A program made the translations under genes and the position numbers. DNA of 64,000 nt from Ashinkailepas kermadecensis (Eukaryota; Arthropoda; Thecostraca; Neolepadidae). Below the pieces are notes generated by a model. The model did no database searches and was not told the origin of the DNA. It worked only from the letters and a program-made list of their open reading frames with translations. This document shows, piece by piece, positions 1 to 11,079 of the stretch; position 1 is the first letter of the stretch; each line of letters starts with the position of its first letter. The stretch covers positions 616,501 through 680,500 of the forward strand of contig JAOTOM010005105.1 in the NCBI GenBank assembly GCA_034440615.1. Reading direction: 5' to 3'.

Positions 1-13
1 ACCGTCTGTCAGC

Positions 14-173
14 CTACGGTCGCTCGGCCGGCGTGGACGAGCGGGCGGCGCGGCGCGCGCGCCGCAGCGGGCTCGGGGTGTGGGTGGGACTGCGGCTGGA
101 GCGGCTGCTGTCCTCGCTGTCGGACGACGAGGGCGGCGCCGGCCGCGTGTAGGGAATCGGTCGCTTTCGAGCG
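14..173 (-). CDS. Srrm234: Srrm234 terminal exon, eMIC core and stop
   Basis: The acceptor reads cttgcag just before base 173. The first base completes an AG|C serine codon, followed by ARKRPIPYTRPAPPSSSDSE and a serine/proline/arginine tail ending TPAERP and TAG (16-14). The exon is 160 bases, one base plus 53 codons, which matches the phase 2 end of the 3945-3802 exon. The 3' UTR and polyadenylation site lie beyond the window's left edge. The opposite strand is also open here and is a shadow. Confidence 0.88.
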
Positions 174-3100
174 CTGCAAGCGGGCTCGAGTCAGCCTCGC
201 GGCGACCTGGCGACGCCTGGCGAGGCGCCCGCTCGCGCATGGTAACAACACCGCAATGACGTGCACTGACTGAACGTCGCGACTTCTGTCCGACCCTGCT
301 CTACATCTGACCGCATCCTACGTCAAACCCGGCACCCCACAAGCGTGGACAGCAGGCGACGAACAAATTACTACACGAGTAGGGTTTCAGCGCAGACGAC
401 AGAACTGACTCTTCGATCGAACGGTTTAGAGTGACGCTATTCCACACTGGCTACTGCATTTAGTTTGGCCGTATCAAATCAAGCATGCTATCATTGGTGA
501 ATGACGACTAAGACACTGCCTGGGCTGAAATTGTTAGACACGGCGTGCAGAAGTAGTGTTCCACATATACCTACCTCCTCCAGGATACTCTCCGTGGTAC
601 ATGCAAAATACCAGAGTTTTGTATAGTATATGCATGGGTTTGAGGCACCAGACCGTTACCACGAATCCATTCGGAAGTAGGCGCGTTTGCGATATTCGAT
701 GTTGAAACTGGTTAGTATACGTTTACACAGTAACATATGGTAAGTTCAAGAGCACATCATACAAAATTGTACTCTTCCAAAAACATTGTTAAGCGCAAGT
801 CAATGAGTTTATATAGTATGCATAGTATTACTCATGTTAATTGCTACAACATTCTTCCCACGATCAGCTCCCCAACAAGCTACCGGATCTGTCATCGGTT
901 AACCGACCAAGGACGTTGATGCAAATCAACTGTCGGACGCCAGAGTGCACATACAAACCAAAGACCAAATAAAACGGCACAAAACCGGAAACAAACCATA
1001 CAGTGCATGCACAGCGATCCCTCCGCCGCGGCGCAGTCGCCAACCGGGGCCATCTGCAGAGATACAGAACAAAATCAACCGAAACGGAAACCAAATGGTG
1101 GCGTGACGGAACAGAGACAGTGGTGACACCCGGTCCGGCGAATCCCCGAGAGAGTCTCGACTTACCCGCACACAAACCTACGCACGGCGGCTGGGAGGCA
1201 ATAAACATGGGGTTCAGGGCTCTGCCAGTGGCCAAACGACACAGTCGCAGTCGCTTCAAGAACTGAGAGCGACACTAATTCGTATCCGAGACGGCTCTCA
1301 TCTCGCCGGAAAAAATGTAATTGTTCCCGCTAGCCAGGTATTTGGGAAAAATAATCCGCTGACTTCTCCACTGCATGAGTTCGACAAAGAGTTACTAGTT
1401 CATAATAAAATGTGTTTGTAAGCAGTGTACAGCTTGCATTGTGCACGTATTTTCGTCCCTAGTGCGTAGGTCCACTCTATCCAGACCCAGGCGTCTTTTC
1501 GCCGTACATTGTAGCGTAGAGTGCACGTAATGTTTTTTCTTCTTCTGAAGATGAAGGTTCGATTTTGCTGTGCCTTGCCGGTCGGTGTCTCGGGCAAGAC
1601 AGTTTTATCAAAGAGAGAACAAAATGTAGCCTATGGTGTTCTCATCGGGGAAAGGGTGAACACATGTGTGTGGATACAGTGGACATAAAGCCCAAGGCAG
1701 CAAGCACAAACTGTGTACTGCTTGATATCCTCGTCCAGTTAATTTGAGTAAGTGCAATAATGTGAGGTTTGTGCAGACAGTGGCGTAGCCAGGACTTGGC
1801 CCAGGGGAGGCGTGGTCATCTGAAGAGGGCCCCTCCATACTTAGATCCTCCTCGCTCATTTGACCAGTCCTTTCGAGCTCGCAAGGGCCCTCTTCATCCC
1901 TCAGGATCCCCTCCTGCTTGCAGGGCCATTCACGTTCCTCTGCAGTCCTACCTAGCTCTCATCTAAGAGGCATTCCAGCACTGAGATAAACCCTCAGTAT
2001 TCTTCTTTAGCTATTAGGGGCCCTGTCCATCCCTCAAGGTCCCTTCCAAACCCCAGAAACATCTCGACCCTCTTCCGTCCCCCAGGTGTCCTGTTTATGC
2101 CTCAGGATCCCTCAAGATCTTGCTTATTTCTCAATTGTTAGGGGCCCTTTCCAGCCTAGACGACCCTTTCTAGCTGGCATGAGCATTTCAGCTCCCAATC
2201 GCATTCTCTCTTGTCTTCATGACCCCTATCGGCCTTCAAGGTGAATGTTTTCAGGTCTCGGGTATTCTTTCAACACTATCTGTTAGATGCGTTTTAATTT
2301 TTCTTCGGTTATATCTCTGCGCCTACTCCTTCAGGAGCTCTTGCGGGCCCTTCAGTGCGGCCGCCTGGAGATCCCCATGGAACCGCTAGGATCGGTGTGG
2401 CTCTCCCCTTCCCTCCCCTTGGCTACGCCATTGTGTGCAGATAATAGGCCGTGTGCTTAACTTGCCCAATAGCCATCACATGACAACATTTATGGTGGTT
2501 GCTAAGGGGTAGCGTACCGGGGCGGGGCAAAACTTATGTATTCACGAGGATATTCACCGCTATCAGCTGTTGTAGGCATGGGATGCTGCCACCGAGGGAG
2601 AAAAGGGCAAGTTCCTCAAGTGTGCTGCTAAATGCTGTGCATAAAGGCTTACATCAAAGTTCGACCTTCAGGTATCAACGTCACAAATAGCTAGCAGCAT
2701 GGTTGTACCTGGTCACAACGATACAGCCGTCTCTATTATTTCACTTCTTCTGGATGAGGTGAGAACAGCCTCTTCTACAAAAAGGTTTGACACTGCAAGT
2801 CCGTAGTTCCACAGTCTTTGCCCAGGCATCATTTTCCTTTACTTTTAGTACCTATTTGGGTGACTGCTTGTTCTAAAATATTGTATAATTGCGGCACACA
2901 GCCAATGAGATAAAATTTTCGATTCATCCCCGAAGGCGTTGCAAATGTTTATAGCCCCTCGCTGCCGTCCAAGGAGTACCAATTTGGCCTAACAAAATAT
3001 CACTCTCCTTTTTAAGGGAGTGATTTGTTGAAAAGTTTTAAAACACGCATTGTTAATGATCACTAGACTAGTCGCTGATTCCAAAGCTATCATTGGCATT

Positions 3101-6100
3101 AATGTCAGTCGACATTATATATTTTCACCAACCACCCGGCAGTCAACTTTGAGCTTCTTTGCTGTGCACTGAAATACTGAGTACCATGCGCACTGGAATA
3201 CCAAGGGTATCATGTGCACCGAAATACCACGGTTATCACGAGCACCGACACGCCCACAATCCGACTCACACACTGCATCCTTGAGCCCCATTAATTATCC
3301 TTCACCTATGTGAAGCCGCAGAATCTCAACATAACGTGTAGTGCCAGATAATGCATTATAGAGGGTTAATGAATCCCTGAATTTGTCCAATTTACATTTT
3401 GAAATTAATCATTGGGAAGCTATGTTCTCAGGCAATTCTTGGAGTTGTGCTGTCAATATCAGGTATTGGTGTCAATACTTGGTAAGTAAATACCAAGTGT
3501 AAAGACCAGTAGCAATAAACTGGGTCATCATGTTGTACATATGCGCACCAGGTACATTCTCTGTTTACAAAATATGGACATGATGGGCAATGGATAATGT
3601 CGTGTCTCTAGAGTGAAGTATTTATGATCGAATAAGCCACAGAAGCAGCTCGATAAGGACACCCTATCCTGTACGACAGACTGGCAGCCATAACTGGACA
3701 CGTTGGCAAGGCGACCATGCATCGAACGAACAATGGGCAACACAACCGACTGGCTGGCGGCGCGGCGGCCGTGTGGTGGCGCCCCGCGGCCGCCCGCTCA
3801 CCTGGTGATGCGGCGACTCTCGCGGAACGACGGCGAGCCGCGTCGGATCGGAATCGACGAGGAGCGGCTGCGGCGCGAGGAGCGCGCCGACGCCGACGAG
3901 TGGTGCGACGAGTAGCTGGCGGAGCGGGAGCGCGACCGCGAGCCGCTGTGGTCATCAGGGGCGGTCAGTGGTGTATGGCCAGTACCGGCACCGACGCCAA
4001 GCCCGGGTACTGACTCAACACCGGACCCCTCCCCCACACACACATGCACACACGCAAAAGCACACAAACAGCCAAGCTTCGATGGCTGCCCAGGCGTTGA
4101 TAAATGCAGTGTTACGTTTAGCTCAACAAGCACGATGTACGCTTCGCAAATCAATTGCATTTATTTGAGTAATTATATGTCGCCCTGCTTAGAGCTGGAA
4201 ACCTTGGAATGTCAGAGTTAAAATCTCGGCAACTGCCCTGCCCAAAAGACAATGACTCGAGTGACTCGAGGCTGATCTGGCAAACGAGATTTGAGGGCCA
4301 GTGTTCCCTGAAGAGGAGGGCTCGATAGTCCCAAACGACCCTGCCCACGACAAGAGTACTCAGGGTGACAGGACGGTGCCCAGGGCAAGAGGGCTCCGAG
4401 TGACTAGAAAAGACCCTGGACAGAACAGGAGGACTCTGAGTAGACAGAGGTCGTTCTTCCCAAGGCAGTAGGACTCGATGCCGCCTGATCTAGGACGAGA
4501 GCCGATGCGATGCGGTCTCAGCGGCAGACCACACGAGCCGTCGTGCTCTGCGGAGCGACACATGCAGGCCACCTCTCACCTGCGACTGTGACCAGACCTC
4601 CTACTCGAAGGTGAGTGACTGCGGTTGCGGCTGCGGCTTCGGCTTTGGCTGAGACTGTGACAACTACTACGAGAGCGGCTATCGCTGAGGCTGCGGCTGC
4701 GGGAGCGACTCCCGCTGCGACTGCGGAATGGATTTCGGCTGCGGCTGCTTCTGCGGCTGCGGCTGTGACTGCGGCTGCGGCTGCGGCTGCGGCTGCGGCT
4801 GCGGCTAGGGCTGCGGCTGGCCGCGGAGGAGTCGGCGCCCGGGGAGCGGTCGGCTCCCGGCGAGGCGTCGGTGGATCGGCGGTAGCTGGACGGCGGGCTA
4901 CGGTGACTGCGAGCCGGCCGCGCCCGCTGCGTGGTCGGCTGCGCCGCCGTCAGCCGCGCCAGGTTGGACGGCAGCGGTCCGTCGCCGCTGCCGGGTGAGC
5001 TGACGACGCTGGGCGGCGCCGCCGACTCTGACGCCGGCAGCGGCGACGGCAGGTCGCGCGGCAGCGGCGGCCGCGGCGGCGGCTGGCGCGGCGGCGAGTC
5101 GTCGTCGTCGAACTGGCTGGAGGTGAGCAGCAGGCGCGGTCGGCTGGCCATGTGCAGGGTGACGGGCGCGCGGCCTGTGTCGCCGCCCAACGGACGGCCG
5201 CGGCCGCCGTCCGCCGGCGCCGCCGCCTGCGCCAGCACCAGTCGGTCGTGATCCTCCAGCGCCGAGCCGACCGGGCTGCGGTCCGACGGAGAGTCGGGGC
5301 CAACCTCCGTCCGCGGCGACGCTGGGTCAGTCCGGATCCGCCGAGTGGCACCTTCGGCCGGCCCGGTCTGGCGGGCCCGGCCCCTGACCGAGTCCGGTTG
5401 CATTCTGCTATTGCTTCGAAGCTGGGCGATTTTCTTCCGCAGGTCGGCATGGTTCAGCAGCTTCATTGCGGCTTTGGCACTGTCGTGAGCTGTAATACCC
5501 GGACTGCGTTTGCCCAGTTCATCACGGCCGTTACGACCGTTCCTGGGAGTGCCGCCTCGATCGTCGGCGCTTCTGCGCTCGGTCGGATCAGTGAGCCACT
5601 GGCGTGTTTGACTCCGTGGGGACGTTCGACTCTGTGGGGATGTTCGACTCCGTGGGGACGTTCGACTCTGTGGGGATGTTCGACTCTGTGGGGACGTTCG
5701 ACTCTGTGGAGATGTTCGACTCTGTGGGTATGTTCGGTTCTGCGGGGAGGTCCGGCGACGTGGTGATGTCCACTTCAGTGGGGACCCTTTAGAGTTGCCC
5801 GGGGACTCGCTCTCGACACTGCCGGGCGATCCAGGCGCGTTGTTGTGCGAGCAAGAGACGAGGTTCCGATCTTTAGGACTGAGGCTGACTGAGTTATTGC
5901 GACTGGCAATCGTAGAGCCTGACTTTCTGCTGGACGTCATCTGCAAAACAAGCAGACGAATTGTCTCAAGGTGGAGGTTTTCATCACGTCGCGACATCGG
6001 AAACTTTGTACCATGCGCGTGGTCGAATGGTTAATCGCCGAATCTTCCCTAGGGTGTCAGTGATATCCAAGTCGCCAGTTCATAGTCCAACCTACGCTTT

Positions 6101-6920
6101 TCCGGCAGACAAGCGCTACTAGTAAGGATCCGATAAGGATTGGTATGGTGGTAATATGCTTACCGTGGAATCCCAGAACTTTCGACCGGGCGAGGTGCAA
6201 ATTTACTTTGAAACGGGTTGCCGCCACCTCCGCATCGTCATTTCTACATGTCCCCCAGTAGCACCACAAAATTCACTGGGCACATGATGAAAGCATGCAG
6301 CATGAAGCGATTGTGACCCAGAGAACAATGTGAAGTGTCGCCATTGCTGGGGGCTGAGTGTCGTGTGTCGTCAAGTAATCGTCAGCTATACCGACATCTT
6401 AGGCTTCGCATCACAACATTACTGAGAAAATACGGCCCCAGAGTGTTCGTAGCCGTTGAATTAGCTCAGGGAATAGCCGCAGAATTGGAATAGTTCTGTC
6501 CCATACCTGTTCACATCGTGATGAACTTCTGTCAGAACGGTGCTTATGCTTCTTTCTTTTCTTCAACGGCGTAGAGCTGAAACAAAATAGGCGGTTCGGG
6601 TACCTTCCTAAATAGGCAACGCAGTTCCCAATAAGCGGAAAAGTTTTGAGGCCAACAACAGTTCACGAGATTTCCCCGTTGTATATCGTCGATGGACGAT
6701 GCACAGCGTAAAGCACGCGTGATAAGACATAAAGCACGGTAATCATCTTATGTAAATGCCTTACCTGGTACTCTCCGAATCTTGCGAGCGGGAGTCGCGC
6801 TCCTTGCGTCGCTTTCGTTTCTTCTCCTTCTTGCTCTTCCGAGATCTTGAATGGGACTTCTCTCGTTTGTGTTTTTTCGACTTCTTATGCTTGTGCCCTC
6901 TGTCGGGGGTGTTCTCTCTC
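14..6920 (-). CDS. Srrm234: Srrm2/3/4-type SR splicing factor with eMIC domain, 3' five exons (5' end missing)
   Basis: Nuclear SR-related splicing factor; the eMIC domain of this family drives inclusion of neural microexons. I joined 6920-6765, 6576-6507, 5940-4580, 3945-3802 and 173-14; all junctions keep one frame and every donor is GT and acceptor AG. This gives about 629 residues: a K/H-rich stretch (about 1-75, e.g. RGHKHKKSKKHKREKS), a low-complexity region with SRTSPQ hexapeptides, a long RS domain (about 430-570), then RRGSPSFRESRRIT joined to SARKRPIPYTRP, the eMIC signature as I recall it, and a serine-rich tail ending at TAG 16-14. The exon join falls inside the signature (ACC AG | C GCT). 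The N-terminal cwf21 domain was not found at higher coordinates, so the 5' exons lie outside the window or were missed. Family assignment is by motif memory, not by search. Confidence 0.88.
174..3801 (-). other. Last intron of Srrm234 (3.6 kb)
   Basis: Holds the hAT MITE at 1778-2433 and otherwise no coding signal I can support; open frames here are short and low quality. Near 3180-3260 there are loose repeats of a caccgaaatacca-like motif. On the minus strand an ATTAAA-like hexamer occurs near 2295. Such a signal could serve an alternative 3' end, but nothing confirms use. Confidence 0.7.
1778..2433. mobile_element. hAT-type MITE with 8-bp TSD
   Basis: 656-bp element beginning CAGTGGCGTAGCC and ending GGCTACGCCATTG, 13-bp terminal inverted repeats with one mismatch. 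It is flanked by identical 8-bp direct repeats TGTGCAGA at 1770-1777 and 2434-2441. An 8-bp duplication and CAG...CTG-like ends are hAT hallmarks. There is no transposase frame; the interior is CT-rich with degenerate units such as catccctcaggatcc. It lies in the last Srrm234 intron. Confidence 0.9.
3802..3945 (-). CDS. Srrm234: Srrm234 exon with start of eMIC signature
   Basis: 144 bases, entered and left in phase 2. The acceptor is gaccacag and the donor AG|GTGAGC. It encodes SGSRSRSRSASYSSHH, a basic serine-rich run, then RRGSPSFRESRRIT. If the donor is not used, the frame reads AGG TGA, so the protein stops one residue after RRIT and lacks the eMIC core. Confidence 0.87.
4580..5940 (-). 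CDS. Srrm234: Srrm234 long RS-domain exon
   Basis: 1361 bases, opened by the strong acceptor ctgcttgttttgcag and closed by CGCAG|GTGAGA. It starts in phase 0 with MTSSRKSGST, carries eight tandem 18-bp units encoding a TSPQSR-like hexapeptide (bases 5607-5750), a proline/arginine-rich middle, and a C-terminal RS domain (roughly 4600-4850) built from alternating Ser-Arg codons. The open frame continues upstream of the acceptor to 5997, but that part lies before the pyrimidine-rich acceptor and is probably intron. Confidence 0.87.
4769..4806. repeat. (GCGGCT)n run encoding Ser-Arg dipeptides
   Basis: Hexanucleotide run inside the RS domain of the Srrm234 long exon. On the minus strand each unit is AGC CGC, Ser-Arg. 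Less perfect units extend to about 4690 and 4640. Confidence 0.8.
5607..5750. repeat. 18-bp coding minisatellite, 8 units, in Srrm234
   Basis: Eight direct units of the type ttcgactctgtggggacg. Each keeps the reading frame and encodes one hexapeptide (TSPQSR-like) on the minus strand. The last two units are diverged. Being a multiple of three, it can change length without breaking the gene. Confidence 0.85.
6507..6576 (-). CDS. Srrm234: Srrm234 70-bp exon, basic
   Basis: Too short for ordinary ORF calling. The acceptor is cctattttgtttcag and the donor AACAG|GTATGG. It encodes STPLKKRKKHKHRSDRSSSR then CEQ. At 70 bases (one base plus 23 codons) it converts phase 2 to phase 0. Without it, the exon at 6920-6765 would join the long exon as AGA TGA and stop. 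That rescue is the main evidence it is real. Confidence 0.85.
6765..6920 (-). CDS. Srrm234: Srrm234 K/H-rich exon
   Basis: Encodes ENTPDRGHKHKKSKKHKREK and a further run of S, R, K and E residues ending SRSQDSEST, with donor ACCAG|GTAAGG. The Lys/His-rich segment before the RS domain is typical of Srrm proteins. The acceptor attccag at 6921 is the best in-frame choice because this frame has a TAA shortly upstream. A stronger-looking acceptor near 6955 would force another frame that stops in the next exon. The 5' boundary is therefore less certain than the 3' one. Confidence 0.75.
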
Positions 6921-7059
6921 CTGGAATTCCAGGTTTGGTCTTAAGACAGCTGGTGATAGAGAGGAAAGTGAACAAAAATGAGGAGTGGGGAGGAGGAATA
7001 AGAAGACATGTGGAGAGAGGTACAGGATGATAGTCAAATGCATCTTCACATTTCTACCT

Positions 7060-7061
<2 letters not shown>

Positions 7062-7116
<55 letters not shown>
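7062..7116. repeat. (TA)n microsatellite
   Basis: Uninterrupted TA dinucleotides, about 27 units, upstream of the Srrm234 exon at 6920. Confidence 0.95.
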
Positions 7117-7120
<4 letters not shown>

Positions 7121-7144
7121 ATGTATGTACATGAGGGGACAAGG

Positions 7145-7290
7145 TGTCCCCTCATTGCTGACTATTGTCTCCTCAGTAACATCAACTTTTAATATGGGTC
7201 CCTATGAAGGGTGTCCCCCGATCCATTTTGGCCTGCCCATTGCATTTATGTACTTCTCCCACGCCCAATAATGTTCAGAAATCAACACCC
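7145..7290 (-). repeat. Partial copy of the 58.4-60.0 kb palindrome arm
   Basis: Sequence such as tatgggtccctatgaaggg, followed by ccattttggcctgcccattg and agaaatcaacaccc, matches the inner arm at 59530-59645 with mismatches. It is flanked by a short palindrome, gaggggacaaggtgtcccctc. Confidence 0.6.
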
Positions 7291-7339
7291 GTGTATATAC
7301 ATATATAGACATGTGTGTGTGTATGTGGGTACGTGTTTC

Positions 7340-7503
<164 letters not shown>

Positions 7504-7713
7504 TGTCTGTGGGTGCATCATATACAAAGATGCATAGATGCATCCAAAAACTACGCTTAAGACGGTGTCCACACCTGATTGGCTTGTCAGACGACGCTGC
7601 TCCCCTGGTGCCGGTCGCCCTGTGCCCGTCGGCCGGCATCTCGCTGGTGTACAGCGGTGACATTGCTCCGCTGCGGTCGGCAGCGCCTGTCATGGTGGCG
7701 TCCGCCCACCTGA

Positions 7714-8137
7714 GACATGCCGCATCACGTCACTGTCGCCGTCAACGAGCCAGTCCGGGGGGCGGCCATCTGGACATGCCGCAATCCCTAACGCATCGGG
7801 GGGCTGGGAAGACATGCCGCATCACGTCACTGTCGCCGTCAACGAGCCAGTCCGGGGGGCGGCCATCTGAAGACATGCCGCATCACGTCACTGTCGCCGT
7901 CAACGAGCCAGTCCGGGGGGCGGCCATCTGAAGACATGCCGCATCACGTCACTGTCGCCGTCAACGAGCCAGTCCGGGGGGGGGGGCGGCCATCTGAAGA
8001 CATGCCGCATCACGTCACTGTCGCCGTCAACGAGCCAGTCCGGGGGGGGGGGCGACCATCTGAAGACATGCCGCATCACGTCACAGTCGCCGTCAACGAG
8101 CCAGTCCGAGCAGTCCGGGGGGGCGGCCATCTAAAGA
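7714..8137. repeat. 61-bp minisatellite, about 6 units
   Basis: Units start gacatgccgcatcacgtcac and end with a G run plus cggccatctga. Length varies from about 61 to 68 bp with the G run (6 to 11 G). The first unit is separated from the others by a diverged 30-40 bp insert. Confidence 0.9.
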
Positions 8138-8299
8138 GTGATCAGATCCACCTGGAGTGACAGCTTACCAGGCTGACGAAACAAGAACTAGCACTGTGAG
8201 CGTGGAGAGAGGCGTGGCCAGCGTCTTGCCTGCCCCCTCCACAGTGGCGCGATCGAACATGCGCCGAATATATATCGTTCGGCTCCACTCATGCCAGGG

Positions 8300-8370
8300 G
8301 ACGAGTGGTCTAGGGGTAAGATGCTCGTCTCACAATCGAAAGACTTTGGGTTCGAGTCTCACCTGTCGCT
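8300..8370 (+). repeat. tRNA-Val-like head (tRNA pseudogene or SINE 5' part)
   Basis: Has a pol III A-box-like TGGTCTAGGGGTAAGATGC and B-box-like GGTTCGAGTCT, with CTCACAA in the anticodon-loop position (anticodon CAC, valine, if real). The T stem has a mismatch and no good 7-bp acceptor stem forms, so it is not a functional tRNA. A second copy on the other strand is at 43758-43829. The downstream tails differ between the two copies. Confidence 0.7.
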
Positions 8371-8709
8371 ACTCTTCGCCCGCGACCAATCGGCGTGAGA
8401 GATTGGCGACGCTATATGACTCAACAGTCGGCGTGTCGTAAAACCAATAACCAACCAACCAACTCATGCCGCACGGCATCATCAGGTCCCCGCCACCAGA
8501 TGAACGTCACCATGGTGATTACTATTGTGGTTGCTGTGCTGTTGCACTGCAGGTGTACACGAGATGGCAGCGCTCTGTGGCCCACACAATGAGGAATTAT
8601 TAAGTGGCTCGCTGGGCCCTTCGGCGACTCTATCTGAAAAGTCCCGGGACTTGTCAGTAGTGCGAGAGAAACTTGAATAGTCGTCCGGTTTGAACCACGC
8701 ACCACTCAT

Positions 8710-11050
8710 CACCTGAAGTATCAGTCATCGTAAGCGACAATGTATCTCGTCCAGGGAAAACGTCATTGTGGTGCTGAGGAACAGGGAAGCAATAGAAGAG
8801 CGGGCCTCAACGTCAGTGGGACATCACAACTGGTACACATTGGCCTACTCTCGTTCCGTGGCATGCACCCATGGGTGACATAGGTGTGGCCTATCCGCAT
8901 CCGGCATGAGGCGAAAAAAATCGTCATTGGGGGAGGGGGGAGGCATGACCCTTGGATCCGCGATTGTGCTTATCAAACGAGCAGTTCGCTGCGCCATGAC
9001 TATTACACCTCCGCGGATGGTCGGTGTGGCACGTGAGATGCATCTGCAAAACGTCTTTTATGGCAGGCGAGAAACGATGGCTTTTATCTTGCGAAGGAGT
9101 AAAATAAACTGAACTCTGAACATCTGGGAGATAGTCTCTCACCCACCCCCGCCTCTAGTACCTTAACGTTATATGCACAATAATACAAAACTCATTTAAC
9201 GTGAATGTACACTTGTTTTAAACTTGCTAGCAAAACCCACTCGCTATTCATCCCCCCCCCCCCCACATCCAACGATGAATTGCTCCATGACACGTCCAGT
9301 TCTATATCATTCAGTGTGTGGATGGAGAGTTTGGACTTCTGACCGGGTTCCCCAAAAAGATCCAACTTTGGGGCAGTTCCTGCGCCACTATCAGTGAATG
9401 TCACATGGAGTTGGGACGTATAACAACTCTCAACCGGTCTGCCAGTGAAGCATAAAGAGATCCGTCCGATATTGAACGCCAGGGGACTGGCCAGCACCCG
9501 ACTAGAGCCACACGGAGTGTCGACGGTGGAGCGCATGTGAGGAAATAATTAACTAAACAGCAAACAGCGATGCTGATGATTTTGAAGACCGACGTTCGGT
9601 GGGAATCCATGTTGAGGTAGGTTTCTGTCGGATAGCAACGTCGGGTGTCCCCTTGTGACATACTGCGCCACGGTGCACGGTGCATTAGCGTTCGGCGGGC
9701 CGGGCCGGTTTAGGCGAAGTGGGATGCAGTTGGAAAGTGGCCACTCAAACACGACACGCTCAAACTTGTGCTTGGAGGTGGCTTTTGGGAAGAGAAGAAA
9801 ATAATAGCCGGCCTCGATTGAAAGTGCTTGAAGAAACTTAAGTGAGACAAACAATGGAATTAGTCAAATACGCTGGAGTGTGGTTTCCTGTTCATTTCTG
9901 CGTTCCTGCCTACTCAGTTAGGCTTCAGCATCGAGAATGGTGTGCATGATCAATTATGAGGAGTATGACGTTAACTGAATACAGCTTACCAGGGGTGTAG
10001 GATTGCAAGATCAGTTTCGGGAGGGGGACTCAGCCCTGTGTGGATCAAACTAGGGTACCCCGAATATCAATTTCTCCCAGGATTTGGGGCACTTTATTTT
10101 GCCATCTTGACAACAAAAACATTAATTTAATAAATATTATTTTCCTTTTTCCAGTTTTCCATGAAATTAGCTTATCCGGGGACAAAATAATCAGGAAATG
10201 TTTAATCGAAAAACTACTAACGAATATGGAGAATTCACCTAGTGTCGAAACGACTTCTTCCCCCTTCGCTTCGCATTGTACTTAATTTATTATTGTTTCT
10301 ATGATATTTATATATGTTACTTCAAATTTCCGTCGATCAAAACGGATTAAAAACAGTACGAAAAGAAACAATATGTAACCATCATAGCAAACTCCACATT
10401 ACGATCAGTGCTGAATGACCAGTGTGATTATCGACTTGAGAAAACTTAAAATTGGATTGCTTGTACTATTTAAATTTATCAAAGAGTATAGTCACCACCA
10501 ATACTAGAGAATACTTATAAGAACTGTGAGAATATCGTCACCACTCATTACAAATTCTGGACAATCTTACAGCGACCTAGGTTGAACACAAGTAGTATGT
10601 CGTACTCGACATTTATGCAGTATTGCTTGAATTTTCATGGGTTTGACATCCAAGGTTGGGGGGGAGGGGGGGGGGGTGGAAGCTGGCTGCCAAGTTCTGG
10701 GGGGGGGGGGGCACTGCCAACTGAATAGGATCTTACACCCTTGCAGCTTGCTTTTAGCTCATTTAGGTTTGTGGTGTCATATATCAGGCACATGGCCTGC
10801 GCTCAATACAATGGAGTCTAAACCGCTTAGGAATTGACTTCTTGGAAGCCACACCCTTGTGTACAAATCTTCCATTTCGAACTATATCAATCGCGCAGTC
10901 ATCCCCTGTGAAATGTTGGCCGGAACTCTCAGTAAGGTGCACGTACGGATGACTGCCGAGGTGACTGGTTGGCCACTGATGTGACACATTGTCGACACAG
11001 AAGCCACACGTGCGCAAGAGCGGCTGTGGGCAGAGCGCAACACTGTGGAA
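8710..11050. other. No gene recognised
   Basis: Mixed-composition DNA with G or C homopolymers (9250, 10660, 10705) and short open frames lacking splice or domain support. I see no convincing gene, element end or RNA here. Confidence 0.5.
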
Positions 11051-11079
11051 TCACAGCATGACGGCTGAAGAGCATAGTG

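Noticed and set aside
1..152. Plus-strand C-terminal exon reading RLSAYGRSAGVDERAARRAR to a TAG at 150
   Set aside because: The minus strand of the same bases encodes the eMIC core SARKRPIPYTRP with correct acceptor and phase; the plus frame is its shadow.
6748..6975. Alternative frame through the K/H-rich exon (CLKTKPGIPGERTPP...)
   Set aside because: It runs into a stop in the next exon, whereas the K/H frame passes through all five exons in phase.
8300..8370. Functional tRNA-Val(CAC)
   Set aside because: No 7-bp acceptor stem and an imperfect anticodon stem.
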